Source: Bryobacteraceae bacterium (GTDB lineage Bacteria > Acidobacteriota > Terriglobia > Bryobacterales > Bryobacteraceae). From it: a DNA stretch of 64,000 nt. A program made the position numbers and the translations under genes. Location of the stretch: NCBI GenBank assembly GCA_026129905.1, contig JAHCHE010000001.1, positions 372,001 through 436,000 on the forward strand, in the 5' to 3' direction. The notes under the pieces were generated by a model. It had not been told where the DNA came from and did not search any database. It worked only from the letters and a program-made list of their open reading frames with translations. This document shows positions 17,300 to 26,525 of the stretch, piece by piece. Every line of letters starts with the position of its first letter. Position 1 is the stretch's first letter.

Positions 17300-18604
17300 A
17301 TGTTTACTTCATTCAGCACAGCGCTCTCTGCGCTCAACGCGCACACGACGGCGATTGACGCGGTCGGGAACAACCTCGCCAATCTTAACACCACGGGATT
17401 CAAGAGCAGCGTCGCCGCCTTTCACGATCTGGTGACGCAGTCCATGGGCGCCGGTCCCGCCGGGGGACAGGCCGGATTCGGCGTGGCCCGACCGTCGATT
17501 CTGCGCCAGTTTTCGCAAGGAGTCGTGCAGTCCAGTTCCGGTCCGCTCGACGCGGCGATCCAGGGCGACGGTTTTCTGGTGGTGAAGAACGACGCGGGCG
17601 CGACGCTCTACACCCGGGGCGGCCACCTGCTGGTGGACAAGAACGGCGCGCTGCAAACCTCCACTGGCGAGTACGTCCAGGGGTGGATGGAAAGCGGAGG
17701 CGTTCTGAACGCCACGGGCGCCATCGGGAACATCGTGGTCCCGGTGGGTACGCTCAAGCCGCCCACGGCGACCACGGGCTTCTCCTTCGATCTGAACCTC
17801 GATGCCACCGCGGCGGTGGCGACGACGCCTCCCAGCGGCACGACGCCTCCATTCACGCCGCCGTACAGTTCTCCGACGTTTTCCAATTCGGTCGAGGTGT
17901 TCGACTCGCTCGGGGTATCGCACCTGGTAAACATTGACTTCTACTACAGCGCGGCGGCGGCGCCGGCCGCGACGCCTCCCACCCCCGCCACTTGGGACTA
18001 CGTCATCTCCGTGCCGGGAGAGACGGTCACGGGAGCGGCAGCCACGGGACAGTTGACGTTCGACTCGGCCGGCAAGCTGATCGCTCCGGCCGCCTGGCCG
18101 GCGGCCACCGTCACCATCGCCACGCCAAGCACGGGAGCGGCGCCGATCAACCTCTATTGGGACCTCTTTAACGGCGTGTCGCCGCGCCTGACGCAGTATG
18201 CGCAGCCCTCGGCCGTATCGGCCCGGGCGCAGGACGGCTCGCCGGCCGCGCAACTGATGAGCGTCGGCATTCTGGACGGCGGCCGGGTGTTCGCACAGTA
18301 CTCCGACGGCGAACAGAAGATCGTCGCGCAGCTCGCCATGGCCGGCATCCGCAACCCGCAGTCGCTCATTGCGGCCGGTAACAACAACTACCAGTTGGGC
18401 GCCGACACGGCTCTGCCCGCCATCGGTCTGCCCGGCACCGGCGGCCGCGGCAACGTCATCGGAAGCGCGGTCGAGAACTCAACCGTGGACATCGCCAAGG
18501 AGTTCACGCATCTGATCGTATTCCAGCGCGCCTTTCAGGCCAACACGCGCGTGGTTTCAGCTCTGGACGAACTGAGCCAGGAGACGATCAATCTCAAGCG
18601 GTAA
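17300..18604 (+). CDS. flgE: Flagellar hook protein FlgE
   Basis: The 434-residue protein has the N-terminal axial helix (FSTALSALNAHTTAIDAVGNNLANLNTTGFK region) and the C-terminal helix (VDIAKEFTHLIVFQRAFQANTRVV). In between are GDGFLVVKNDAGATLYTRGG and an Ala/Thr/Pro-rich surface domain (about residues 150-340) of low complexity. It polymerises into the hook after export. A good ribosome site (GAGGAGAAAG) precedes ATG 17300. Order fliK-flgD-flgE is classic. Confidence 0.96.
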   Translation: MFTSFSTALSALNAHTTAIDAVGNNLANLNTTGFKSSVAAFHDLVTQSMGAGPAGGQAGFGVARPSILRQFSQGVVQSSSGPLDAAIQGDGFLVVKNDAGATLYTRGGHLLVDKNGALQTSTGEYVQGWMESGGVLNATGAIGNIVVPVGTLKPPTATTGFSFDLNLDATAAVATTPPSGTTPPFTPPYSSPTFSNSVEVFDSLGVSHLVNIDFYYSAAAAPAATPPTPATWDYVISVPGETVTGAAATGQLTFDSAGKLIAPAAWPAATVTIATPSTGAAPINLYWDLFNGVSPRLTQYAQPSAVSARAQDGSPAAQLMSVGILDGGRVFAQYSDGEQKIVAQLAMAGIRNPQSLIAAGNNNYQLGADTALPAIGLPGTGGRGNVIGSAVENSTVDIAKEFTHLIVFQRAFQANTRVVSALDELSQETINLKR

Positions 18605-18631
18605 GGGTAAAGCCTTAGACAAGAAACGCCG

Positions 18632-18880
18632 ATGGACACTCGGGAGCAGATTGCGCATCTCTCCGATGTGCCGGTTCCGGTTGAGGTGGAACTTGACCGG
18701 AAGATCATGACGATCGGAGAGATCCTCCGCCTGGAAAAGGGAGGCGTGATCAAGCTGACGCGCTCGGCGGGCGAGAACATCGATATCGTCGTGGGTGGCT
18801 CCCTGATCGCCTCGGGAGAAATCGTAGTCCTCGAGGAGTCGATGGGAGTACGCATCACGGACTTCAACGATGAACTCTGA
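18632..18880 (+). CDS. fliN: Flagellar motor switch protein FliN (short)
   Basis: The 82-residue protein is essentially one SpoA/FliN C-terminal domain: HLSDVPVPVEVELDRKIMTIGEILRLEKGGVIKL, then ENIDIVVGGSLIASGEIVV and MGVRITDF. FliN forms the lower C ring with FliM and controls rotation switching and export. It lacks the N-terminal extension of E. coli FliN (137). FliM is not in this window. A second, longer FliN-like gene lies at 26526. The gene precedes fliO in the usual order. Confidence 0.92.
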   Translation: MDTREQIAHLSDVPVPVEVELDRKIMTIGEILRLEKGGVIKLTRSAGENIDIVVGGSLIASGEIVVLEESMGVRITDFNDEL

Positions 18881-18900
18881 CGCCGGCGCAAGGACGCGCG

Positions 18901-19227
18901 ATGGACCTTGTACGACAACTTCTCTCGGTCTTTATGGTGTTGGCGTTGCTTGGCGGCTCGCTGTGGTGGCTCCGGCGGAGATCGCCGGCGCGATTCTCGT
19001 GGCCCGGCGGCGGGAAGCGGAACGGGCGGCGGATGGAGAGCGTCGAGCGGCTGGCGCTTGGGCCACAGCATGCGCTGCACCTGGTGCGGATGGGCGACCG
19101 CGGCCTGGTGGTGGCGGTGCACGCTGGCGGCTGCACGCTCATCGATAGCCGCCCATGGCCCGAATGGGAGTCGCGGCTGCCCGTCGAGGCGAAGCGCGCG
19201 CCCACGGTCTTCGGAGCGGCTCAATGA
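18901..19227 (+). CDS. fliO: Flagellar export scaffold protein FliO
   Basis: The 108-residue protein has one transmembrane helix near the N-terminus (LLSVFMVLALLGGSLWWL) followed by a small cytoplasmic domain with the FliO pattern RRMESVERLALGPQHALHLVRMGDRGLVVAV. FliO helps assemble the FliP ring. It lies between fliN and fliP and its stop overlaps the fliP ATG (ATGA). Identification rests on topology, size, the weak motif and position. Confidence 0.85.
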   Translation: MDLVRQLLSVFMVLALLGGSLWWLRRRSPARFSWPGGGKRNGRRMESVERLALGPQHALHLVRMGDRGLVVAVHAGGCTLIDSRPWPEWESRLPVEAKRAPTVFGAAQ

Positions 19228-19961
19228 GGAAGCTGGCGCTTGGCGCGGCACTGGCGGCAGGGTTGGCCGGCGCCGCCGCGGCGGCCCCGCAGCCGGACTC
19301 GCTGTTCGGAATCCGGGTGTCGGGCAACGGCGCGCAGTTGGGCATTCCGATGCAGATCGTCCTTCTGCTCACCGCCCTGACCCTGTTGCCGGCGGCGCTG
19401 GTATCGATGACGCCGTTTCTGCGCATCACGGTGGTGCTGCACTTCCTGCGGCAGGCGCTGGGCACGCAGACGACGCCCTCCAACCAGGTCCTGCTTGGCA
19501 TGTCGCTGTTTCTCACGCTGCTGATCGTGCATCCTGTCGCCTCCGACATTTACCAGCGAGCCTGGACGCCGATGGAGAAGGGCCAACTCACGATGGAACA
19601 GGCCGCCGAACAGGCCGCCGCGCCTCTCAAGGAATTCCTGATCCGCTATGTGCGGGAAAAAGACGTGGCGATGCTGGTAGAGGTCTCCCGGACGCCGGCG
19701 CCCGCGCGGCCGGCGGACCTATCGCTGCGGATCCTGATACCGGCGTACGTGCTATCGGAGCTGAAAACGGGGTTCCAGATCGGCGCCGTGCTGTTCCTGC
19801 CGTTCCTGATCATCGACCTTGTGGTGGCCTCGGTGACGCTCTCGGTCGGCATGGTCCAACTGCCGCCGGTGATGCTCTCGGCGCCGTTCAAGGTGCTGCT
19901 GTTCGTGCTGGTGGACGGCTGGAACCTGGTCGTCGGTTCGCTGGTCAGGAGTTTCTATTGA
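19224..19961 (+). CDS. fliP: Flagellar export gate protein FliP
   Basis: The 245-residue protein is the main FliPQR gate subunit. It starts with a cleavable signal peptide (MRKLALGAALAAGLAGAAAAA) as FliP does, then LLLTALTLLPAALVSMTPFLRI and the VLHFLRQALGTQTTPSNQVLLG segment. The C-terminal membrane part follows (FLIIDLVVASVTLSVGMVQLPPV). The frame is open back to 19155, but ATG 19224 gives the signal peptide and overlaps the fliO stop. Confidence 0.96.
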   Translation: MRKLALGAALAAGLAGAAAAAPQPDSLFGIRVSGNGAQLGIPMQIVLLLTALTLLPAALVSMTPFLRITVVLHFLRQALGTQTTPSNQVLLGMSLFLTLLIVHPVASDIYQRAWTPMEKGQLTMEQAAEQAAAPLKEFLIRYVREKDVAMLVEVSRTPAPARPADLSLRILIPAYVLSELKTGFQIGAVLFLPFLIIDLVVASVTLSVGMVQLPPVMLSAPFKVLLFVLVDGWNLVVGSLVRSFY

Positions 19962-20013
19962 GAGCCTCTCGCCGCGCTGTCGCGGCCGGGTGAACGGGGA
20001 CAAAGGAGTTCGT

Positions 20014-20283
20014 GTGACGCAACAACAAGCGGTGGATATCGTGAGGCAGGCGCTGATGACGACGTTCTGGCTCGGGCTGCCATTGATGGCGGTCGGTTTT
20101 CTTGCCGGCGTGGTGGTGAGTCTCGCGCAGATCATCACCTCGATGCAGGATCCCGCGGTGGGAACCGTTCCGCGGCTGGCCGCCTTTCTTCTGGGGATGC
20201 TGCTGTTTCTTCCCTGGATGCTGGTCAAGCTGACCGGCTACACGACCACGCTGCTGGAGGACCTCGGCCGGTATGCCCGCTGA
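20014..20283 (+). CDS. fliQ: Flagellar export gate protein FliQ
   Basis: The 89-residue protein has two transmembrane helices and typical FliQ motifs (AVDIVRQALMTTFWLGLPLM, QIITSMQDPAVGTVPRL). GTG 20014 is chosen over the upstream GTG 19990 because AAAGGAG (20002-20008) lies just before it and the family length is 89. It overlaps fliR by 11 bases. It forms the outer part of the export gate with FliP and FliR. Confidence 0.94.
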   Translation: MTQQQAVDIVRQALMTTFWLGLPLMAVGFLAGVVVSLAQIITSMQDPAVGTVPRLAAFLLGMLLFLPWMLVKLTGYTTTLLEDLGRYAR

Positions 20284-21052
20284 GATCGGCATACCGGTCT
20301 CGACCTTGTACGGGTTCCTGCTCGTCCTGGCGCGGGTCGCCGGCGCCTTCTCGTTCGTGCCGATTCCCGGCTTTCGCCAGACGCCGGGGATCGCGCGCGT
20401 CGTGTTGGCCGCCGGGCTGACCATTGCGCTGGCGCCGGTGTGGCCGCGCGTCGAGGCTGGCTCGGCGACGGCAGGGTTGCTGGCGGCGTGGATGCTGGCC
20501 GAACTCGCCTTCGGAGCGGCCGTCGGCGTCGCCGTCGCCTTTCTGAACGAAGCCTTTGTGCTGTCGAGCCAGATTTTCGGATTGCAGGCCGGCTACGGCT
20601 ACGCTTCGACGATCGACCCGTCGACGGAGGCCGACAGCAGCGTCCTCCAGATATTCACGCACCTGGCATCGGGATTGTTGTTCTTTTCTTTCGGCATGGA
20701 CCGGCAGATCGTCCGTCTCGCGGCCGAGAGCCTGGAAACGGTTCCGCCGGGGACGTTTCTGTTGTCGCTCGGCGCGGGCGAACAGATTCTCAAGCTCGGC
20801 GCGACGATGTTCTCCACCGCCGTGCGGCTGGCGCTGCCGGTGGTGGCCTTGTTGATTCTGGTGGACATCTCGCTGGCGCTGCTGGGCCGGATCAACAGCC
20901 ACCTGCAACTGCTGACCCTGGCGTTTCCGGCGAAGATGCTGGTCTCGCTCGGCATGCTCGCGGCGTTGACGGCCGTCCTGCCGCCGCTGTATCGGACCGC
21001 GGCGGATTCCACGATGCAGGCGCTCAGGGCGGCGCTGCTGGCGGGGCAATAG
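20273..21052 (+). CDS. fliR: Flagellar export gate protein FliR
   Basis: The 259-residue multi-spanning protein matches FliR in length and in its opening YGFLLVLARVAGAFSFVPIPGFRQTP. Later segments include NEAFVLSSQIFGLQAGYGYASTIDPSTEADSS and LLGRINSHLQLLTLAFPAK. FliR completes the helical FliPQR gate. ATG 20273 lies inside the fliQ frame, and flhB follows after six bases. Confidence 0.95.
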   Translation: MPAEIGIPVSTLYGFLLVLARVAGAFSFVPIPGFRQTPGIARVVLAAGLTIALAPVWPRVEAGSATAGLLAAWMLAELAFGAAVGVAVAFLNEAFVLSSQIFGLQAGYGYASTIDPSTEADSSVLQIFTHLASGLLFFSFGMDRQIVRLAAESLETVPPGTFLLSLGAGEQILKLGATMFSTAVRLALPVVALLILVDISLALLGRINSHLQLLTLAFPAKMLVSLGMLAALTAVLPPLYRTAADSTMQALRAALLAGQ

Positions 21053-21058
21053 CGAACG

Positions 21059-22171
21059 ATGGCGGACTCCGGACAGCGAACCGAGCAGCCTACCGAACGG
21101 CGCGTGCAGAAAGCGCGCGAGGAAGGCAATTTCGCCGTCAGCAAGGAGTTCGTCGCCGCGATCCAGTTCGGGGCGTTCGTCACGCTGCTGGTGGGCTTCT
21201 CGGCGCAGTGGTTCGCCGCGGCGCGGTCGATCGCGAAGTTCCTCCTTGCCTGGAGCTTTCAGGTCGAAGTGGACCGCGACGCCGTCCTGCGTCTGCTCCG
21301 CGATTACCTATTCTGGGCGGCGACGCCGCTGCTGGCGGCCGGCCTGGGACTGGTGGCGCTGAGTCTGGCGATACACCTGGCGACCACGCGCATGGGGTTT
21401 TCCACAAAAAAGCTGACGCCCGACTTCAAACGGCTGAGCCCGGCGCAGAAGCTGAAGAACCTGCCGCGGCAGAACGTGCCGCAATTCTTCTATGCGCTGA
21501 TCCTGTTGCCGGTGTTTCTGTTCTGCGTGTACGCCATTGCCAGAGAGAACCTGGCGGTCTTCTTGCGGCTGCCTCTGCTCGACGTGGAAAGCGGACTGGC
21601 GCGAGCAGGAAGCTCGATTTCCGGACTGCTATGGAAGGCGGTCGGACTGTTTCTCGTCCTGGGCGTGATCGACCTGATACGGCAGCGGCGGCGATATCGG
21701 AAAGACCTCCGGATGAGCAAACAGGAGATCCGGGAGGAGCACAAGGAGATCGAAGGCAATCCGCACGTCAAGAGCCGGATCCGGCGTCTCCAGCGCGACC
21801 TGCTGCGCCGCCAGATGATGAAGGAGGTCCCCAAGGCGACCGCGGTCGTCGTGAACCCGACCCATTACGCAGTGGCGATCCGGTATGAAATGGAAACCAT
21901 GGCCGCGCCGAAGGTCGTCGCCAAGGGCAAGAACTATCTCGCGCTCCGCATCCGCCAGAAGGCGCTGGAGCACCAGGTCCCGATCGTGGAAAACCCGCCG
22001 TTGGCGCAAGCCCTGTACAAGTCCGTCGAAGTCGGCCAGGAGATCCCGGTGCAGCTTTACCGCGCCGTCGCCGAAATCCTGGCGTACATCTATCGGCTGA
22101 TGAACGCGCGTCCCGGTGCAAATGGAACGCGGAGCGGCGCGCCGCCGGGCGGCCCGCGCCGCCCGCAATGA
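21059..22171 (+). CDS. flhB: Flagellar export switch protein FlhB
   Basis: The 370-residue protein starts with the family signature (RTEQPTERRVQKAREEGNFAVSKE), has four transmembrane helices in the middle and ends in a cytoplasmic domain. The self-cleaving NPTH motif is intact at residues 266-269 (VVVNPTHYAVAI), so it should switch export specificity on contact with FliK. The Arg/Gly/Pro-rich C-terminal tail (from about 350) is not conserved. flhA follows after 16 bases. Confidence 0.97.
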   Translation: MADSGQRTEQPTERRVQKAREEGNFAVSKEFVAAIQFGAFVTLLVGFSAQWFAAARSIAKFLLAWSFQVEVDRDAVLRLLRDYLFWAATPLLAAGLGLVALSLAIHLATTRMGFSTKKLTPDFKRLSPAQKLKNLPRQNVPQFFYALILLPVFLFCVYAIARENLAVFLRLPLLDVESGLARAGSSISGLLWKAVGLFLVLGVIDLIRQRRRYRKDLRMSKQEIREEHKEIEGNPHVKSRIRRLQRDLLRRQMMKEVPKATAVVVNPTHYAVAIRYEMETMAAPKVVAKGKNYLALRIRQKALEHQVPIVENPPLAQALYKSVEVGQEIPVQLYRAVAEILAYIYRLMNARPGANGTRSGAPPGGPRRPQ

Positions 22172-22187
22172 GAGGATCAGAACCGCA

Positions 22188-24347
22188 ATGGCAACGACAA
22201 GCGCGCCGGTAACCGCGGTGGCGAACAGCCCGATGAGCGAAGCGCAGGTCAACGCGCCGCCGGGCGCCAAGTCCCGCGCCCGCGCCGTGGACCTGGCGCC
22301 CGGCTTCTCGATGGCCTTTCCGAAAGTCGGTTGGGGCGACATGGCGGTGCCGATGGCGGTGCTCGCCGTCGTGATGGCGATGATCATGCCGCTGCCGGCC
22401 ATCCTGCTGGATATCCTGATCAGCGCCAACATCACCATGTCGGTCATCATCCTGCTGGTGGCGATGTACATCACCCGCGCGGTGGAGTTCAGCGTCTTCC
22501 CCACCACCCTTTTGCTGATGACTCTGTTCCGGCTGGCGCTGAACATTTCGTCGGCGCGCCTGATCCTGCTGTACGGCCAGACCGGGACCAACGCCGCCGG
22601 ACACGTCATCGAAGCGTTTGGGAACTTCGTCGTGGGCGGCAATTTCATTATCGGCGCGGTGATCTTTCTGGTCCTCATCGCCATACAGTACGTGGTCATC
22701 AACCACGGCGCGGTGCGCATTTCCGAAGTTACGGCGCGCTTCACGCTGGACGCGATGCCCGGCAAGCAGATGTCTATCGATTCCGACCTCAACGCGGGCC
22801 TGATCGACGAAGCGGAAGCGAAGGATCGCCGCCGGAAGCTCGCGGCCGAGAGCGAGTTCTACGGGGCCATGGACGGGGCGTCGCGGTTCACGCAGCGGGA
22901 CGCGCTGGCCAGTATCATCATCACCGGCATCAACATCATCGCCGGCTTCCTCATCGGCGTTCTCCAGCACGGGATGGAATTGGCCAAGGCGCTGGAAACC
23001 TATACCGTCCTCACCATCGGAGACGGATTGGTCACCGTGATTCCCGCCCTGATGATTTCGATCTCCGGCGGCCTGATCGTTACGCGCGCGGGCGCCGAGA
23101 CCCGGCTCGGATCCGAGTTCCGCCAACAGGTATTCGGCAACACGCAGCCGCTGTTTCTGGCATCCGGAGTGCTCCTCGCCATGGCGGCGTTTCCGGGTCT
23201 GCCGAAGATACCCTTCCTGATGCTGGGCGGTGGATTGGCGGCCATTACCTGGCGGATGCGCCAAAAAGCCGTCACCGACAAGAAAACGGCGCCTGCCGCC
23301 GCCTCGGCGGCCCCCAAAGAAAACCTCGAGACGCTGCTCAAGGTGGAGCCGCTGGCGGTCTCGGTGGGACTGGGACTGGTGAAGCTGGTAGAGGGCGGCC
23401 AGAATTCCCCCCTGCTGCGCCGCATCGCGGGCATCCGCCGGCAGCTCGCCTCCGACCTCGGCTATCTACTGCCGCCGGTGCGGGTGACCGACAACCTTAA
23501 CCTAAAGGCGGGCGAATACGTGATCGCGCTGAAAGGCGTCGAAGTGGCGCGATTCGAACTGGCGCCGGGCTGCGAGATGGCCTTGAAACCCGAACGGGAG
23601 CCGGCCAAGGCCATCGAAGGCATTCCGGCGAGGGAGCCCGCCTTCGGCCTGCCGGCGATATGGATCCCCAGCAGCCGGGCCGAAGAAGCGCGCCGCGCCG
23701 GCTACACCGTGGTGGATCCCCTGAGCGTCCTCGGCACGCACCTTTCCGAAGTCGCCCGCGCTCACGCGCACGAGCTGTTTTCCAGGCAGGATGCCAAGCG
23801 GGTGCTGGACCGCGTCGCCGAAAGTAATCCTCGCGTGGTCGAGGATCTGGTCCCGAAATTGCTCCCTCTCGCGTTGGTACAGAAGGTGCTACAGAATCTG
23901 CTCCGGGAACGCGTTTCGATTCGGGACGGCGTCACCATTTTGGAAGCCCTGGGCGACGCGGCGCAGGTCACGAAAAACCCGGTGTTGCTGACGGAACTCG
24001 TCCGGCAGGCGATCCGGCGCATGGTGGTGCAGCCTTATCTGAATCCGGCCGGCGACCTGCCGGCCTTTGTGCTGGACGCCCCGCTGGACCACGCGGTGGA
24101 GTCGGCCGTGGAGCATGGCGAGCACACGTCCCACTTGAATCTGCCGCCGCAGCGCATCCGGGACCTTCTGGACAGGATCGAAAAAGCGACCGGGCGAACC
24201 GAAACGCCGGTCGTTATGTTGGCCAGTTCGGGAGCGCGCTATTTCCTGCGGCAGATCGTCGAAGCGGCGCTGCGGAACGTGGTCGTGATCTCGCATGCGG
24301 AAATCCCGGCGGGCGTGAAGGTGATTTCGCTGGGGCTGGCGCAGTAA
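22188..24347 (+). CDS. flhA: Flagellar export gate/ring protein FlhA
   Basis: The 719-residue protein has an N-terminal membrane half with about eight helices and the FHIPEP signature region (RFTLDAMPGKQMSIDSDLNA). The C-terminal half is cytoplasmic, forming the docking ring for chaperone-substrate complexes (VARAHAHELFSRQDAKRVLD, LQNLLRERVSIRDGVTILEAL). The frame is open to 22116, but ATG 22188 follows AGAGGATC and avoids a long overlap with flhB. The N-terminal 45 residues are Ala/Pro-rich and lack conservation. Confidence 0.97.
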   Translation: MATTSAPVTAVANSPMSEAQVNAPPGAKSRARAVDLAPGFSMAFPKVGWGDMAVPMAVLAVVMAMIMPLPAILLDILISANITMSVIILLVAMYITRAVEFSVFPTTLLLMTLFRLALNISSARLILLYGQTGTNAAGHVIEAFGNFVVGGNFIIGAVIFLVLIAIQYVVINHGAVRISEVTARFTLDAMPGKQMSIDSDLNAGLIDEAEAKDRRRKLAAESEFYGAMDGASRFTQRDALASIIITGINIIAGFLIGVLQHGMELAKALETYTVLTIGDGLVTVIPALMISISGGLIVTRAGAETRLGSEFRQQVFGNTQPLFLASGVLLAMAAFPGLPKIPFLMLGGGLAAITWRMRQKAVTDKKTAPAAASAAPKENLETLLKVEPLAVSVGLGLVKLVEGGQNSPLLRRIAGIRRQLASDLGYLLPPVRVTDNLNLKAGEYVIALKGVEVARFELAPGCEMALKPEREPAKAIEGIPAREPAFGLPAIWIPSSRAEEARRAGYTVVDPLSVLGTHLSEVARAHAHELFSRQDAKRVLDRVAESNPRVVEDLVPKLLPLALVQKVLQNLLRERVSIRDGVTILEALGDAAQVTKNPVLLTELVRQAIRRMVVQPYLNPAGDLPAFVLDAPLDHAVESAVEHGEHTSHLNLPPQRIRDLLDRIEKATGRTETPVVMLASSGARYFLRQIVEAALRNVVVISHAEIPAGVKVISLGLAQ

Positions 24348-24431
24348 GAAACGTTGGCGGGCGCCGACGGTACGCGTCGTCCGCCGCCGCGCGGATCGCT
24401 GGACAGCAACGGAGTCGTGAAGAAGCAGGGT

Positions 24432-25703
24432 ATGAAACTGAAGTCGTATTTCGCGGAAACGGTGGAGCAGGCGGTGAGCCGGGCCAAGCAGGAACTGGGT
24501 CCGGAAGCGATGCTCGTCTACTCGCGCGAGGCGCATGCCGAAGCGCGCTACCTGGGCTCCTATGAGGTCGTCTTCGCCCCGCCGGAGGGGGGCCGGATCG
24601 AGGCTTCTCGCCTGCCGGCGCCGCCCCCGGCGCCTCCTGCCCCGACGCCGTGGACGCGAACCGAAAGCGGACCGCCTCAACCGCCGGCGACCGGCGCCCG
24701 GTCGATGGAGGAGCCGTCGGTCGAGAGACTCTCCTTGGAACTGGCGGTGTTGCGGCGGCAGATGGAACGAATGATGGCTGCCTTCGCGCGCGGAAACGGG
24801 CTGGCGCCCGAAAGCTCGCGGCGCCCCGGACTCATAGCGGCGCTCGATCCACTGTCGCGGGCCGGCGTATCCAACGAGATCGTCGAGCAGTTGGCCGGCC
24901 GTCTGAGCGCGGCCGCCGGCGCATTGACGCCACTCGGGGACCTCGACCAGGCCGGAATGCTCGCGCTGCGCCGCGAAATGGGCGCCATGTTCTCGGTCGA
25001 TTCCAGCCTGGGCGTCGCTGACGCAGGTCCCCGCTACGTCGCTCTGGCGGGACCGCCCGGCGCCGGCAAGACCACCACGCTCGTCAAGCTGGCCGTGGCG
25101 TATGGGCTGAAATGCCGCAAGCCGGCGCAACTGATCTCGATGGATACCTGGCGAATCGGCGGCGCCGACCAGTTGCGTTCCTACGCGGCGATCCTCGGCG
25201 TCGGGTTTCTGGCCCTGGAGACCGCCGGCGCCCTGGCGCAAGCGTTGGAGGAGCATCGCCACAAGGACCTGGTCCTGATCGACACGCCGGGCCTGAGCGA
25301 GAACGATATGGACGCGGCGGAGGATCTGGCGGCGTTTTTGCGCTCGCGCTCCGATATCGATACGCATCTTACCCTAACGGCGTCCATGAATTCTGCCGAT
25401 CTAAGGCGTGCGGTGGATCGGTACGAGAGATTCAACCCGTCGAAGCTTCTGTTCACGAAGGTGGACGAGACCAGTCTGCCCGGAACGATCTTCAGCGAGG
25501 CGGTAAGGACGTCAAAGCCGGTCTCGTTTCTGACCAGCGGCCAGCGGATCCCGGAGGATCTTCAGGAAGCCGCCAAAGACGGCGTTCTCGATCTGATCCT
25601 GGGCTGCCCCACCAGCGGCAGCGAGGCGCAAGACTTGGACGCCGCCCTGGCCGATCCCTTCGAGCCGGGGCGGCAACGAGAACGGCAAGCCGCCGCCGCC
25701 TGA
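24432..25703 (+). CDS. flhF: SRP-type GTPase FlhF
   Basis: The 423-residue protein helps place the flagellum at the cell pole. It starts as FlhF does (MKLKSYFAETVEQAVSRAKQELGPEAMLVYS region), followed by a Pro-rich linker and an SRP-GTPase N/G domain. The P-loop is GPPGAGKTTT (207-216) and the G2-like motif is SMDTWRIGGADQLRSY. The G3 motif reads DTPGLS instead of the usual DTAGR, and the region corresponding to LSATT reads TASMN; G4 is FTKVDET. The ATG at 24432 is favoured over the open frame from 24354. The partner gene flhG, often next to flhF, is missing here. Confidence 0.93.
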   Translation: MKLKSYFAETVEQAVSRAKQELGPEAMLVYSREAHAEARYLGSYEVVFAPPEGGRIEASRLPAPPPAPPAPTPWTRTESGPPQPPATGARSMEEPSVERLSLELAVLRRQMERMMAAFARGNGLAPESSRRPGLIAALDPLSRAGVSNEIVEQLAGRLSAAAGALTPLGDLDQAGMLALRREMGAMFSVDSSLGVADAGPRYVALAGPPGAGKTTTLVKLAVAYGLKCRKPAQLISMDTWRIGGADQLRSYAAILGVGFLALETAGALAQALEEHRHKDLVLIDTPGLSENDMDAAEDLAAFLRSRSDIDTHLTLTASMNSADLRRAVDRYERFNPSKLLFTKVDETSLPGTIFSEAVRTSKPVSFLTSGQRIPEDLQEAAKDGVLDLILGCPTSGSEAQDLDAALADPFEPGRQRERQAAAA

Positions 25704-25729
25704 CAAAATTATGCGTTGACGGTATTTGG

Positions 25730-26479
25730 ATGCATCCCTACCAGGCAGTCTCAGAAATCGGATCGGACGAGCGCGAGCGTCTCATCCTGGAACACCTGCC
25801 CCAGGTGCGCTTGATTGCGAGGAGGATCCACGAGCGGTTGCCGGAAAGCGTCAGCCTGGACGATCTGATCTCGACGGGAATTGTCGGCCTCATCGGCGCC
25901 ATCGACAACTTCGATGTCAGCCACCAGGTAAAGCTGAAGACTTACGCGGAATACAAGATCCGCGGGGCGATTTTGGATAGTCTCCGGGGCCTGGACTGGG
26001 CCCCGCGCCAACAGCGCAAGAAAGCCAAGCTGATCGAAGCGGCCATCAGCGAAGTCGAAAAACGGGTCCACCGAACGCCTAATGAGGAGGAGATTTCCGA
26101 AGAGCTCGGCATCTCGTTGGAGGAATACCACGACTGGCTCGTCGATGTGCGGGCGGTGAACCTCGGCAGTCTGGAAAGCGCCGCCCCCGAGGACGACGGG
26201 CGCGACCTGCTGCAATACGTTTCCGATACCGAGGACAACTGGCCGTCGAGTCTGCTCGAGAGGTCGGAACTCGAGCGGCTCCTCGCCGATGCGATCGAGA
26301 AAATGCCCTACATCGAGAAGACGATCCTCAGCCTCTACTACCACGAAGAACTGACGCTGCGAGAGGTGGCCAAGGTCGTGCGATTGCACGAATCGCGCGT
26401 GTCGCAGTTGAAATCGCAGGCGATCCTTCGGCTCCGCAGTTACATCCAGAAGCGCTGGCCGATGCCGCGCGGCAAATGA
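25730..26479 (+). CDS. fliA: Flagellar RNA polymerase sigma factor FliA (sigma-28)
   Basis: The 249-residue protein has sigma-70 regions 2, 3 and 4: LDDLISTGIVGLIGAIDNFDVSHQVKLKTYAEYKIRGAILDSLR is region 2, RTPNEEEISEELGISLEEY region 3, and LREVAKVVRLHESRVSQLKSQAI the region 4 helix-turn-helix. Size and sequence are FliA/WhiG-like. It should drive late flagellar genes such as flaG-fliS and is held by FlgM (9710). The frame is open far upstream through flhF in another frame; ATG 25730, 26 bases after flhF, is the true start. Confidence 0.96.
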   Translation: MHPYQAVSEIGSDERERLILEHLPQVRLIARRIHERLPESVSLDDLISTGIVGLIGAIDNFDVSHQVKLKTYAEYKIRGAILDSLRGLDWAPRQQRKKAKLIEAAISEVEKRVHRTPNEEEISEELGISLEEYHDWLVDVRAVNLGSLESAAPEDDGRDLLQYVSDTEDNWPSSLLERSELERLLADAIEKMPYIEKTILSLYYHEELTLREVAKVVRLHESRVSQLKSQAILRLRSYIQKRWPMPRGK

Positions 26480-26525
26480 CGCGGGAAGGAAGGCGGCGCG
26501 CCGAGGCTGCCGACGGCGGGAAACG

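Noticed and set aside
25112-25729. Upstream extension of the fliA frame inside flhF
   Set aside because: Gly/Arg-rich shadow of flhF; sigma factor homology begins at ATG 25730.
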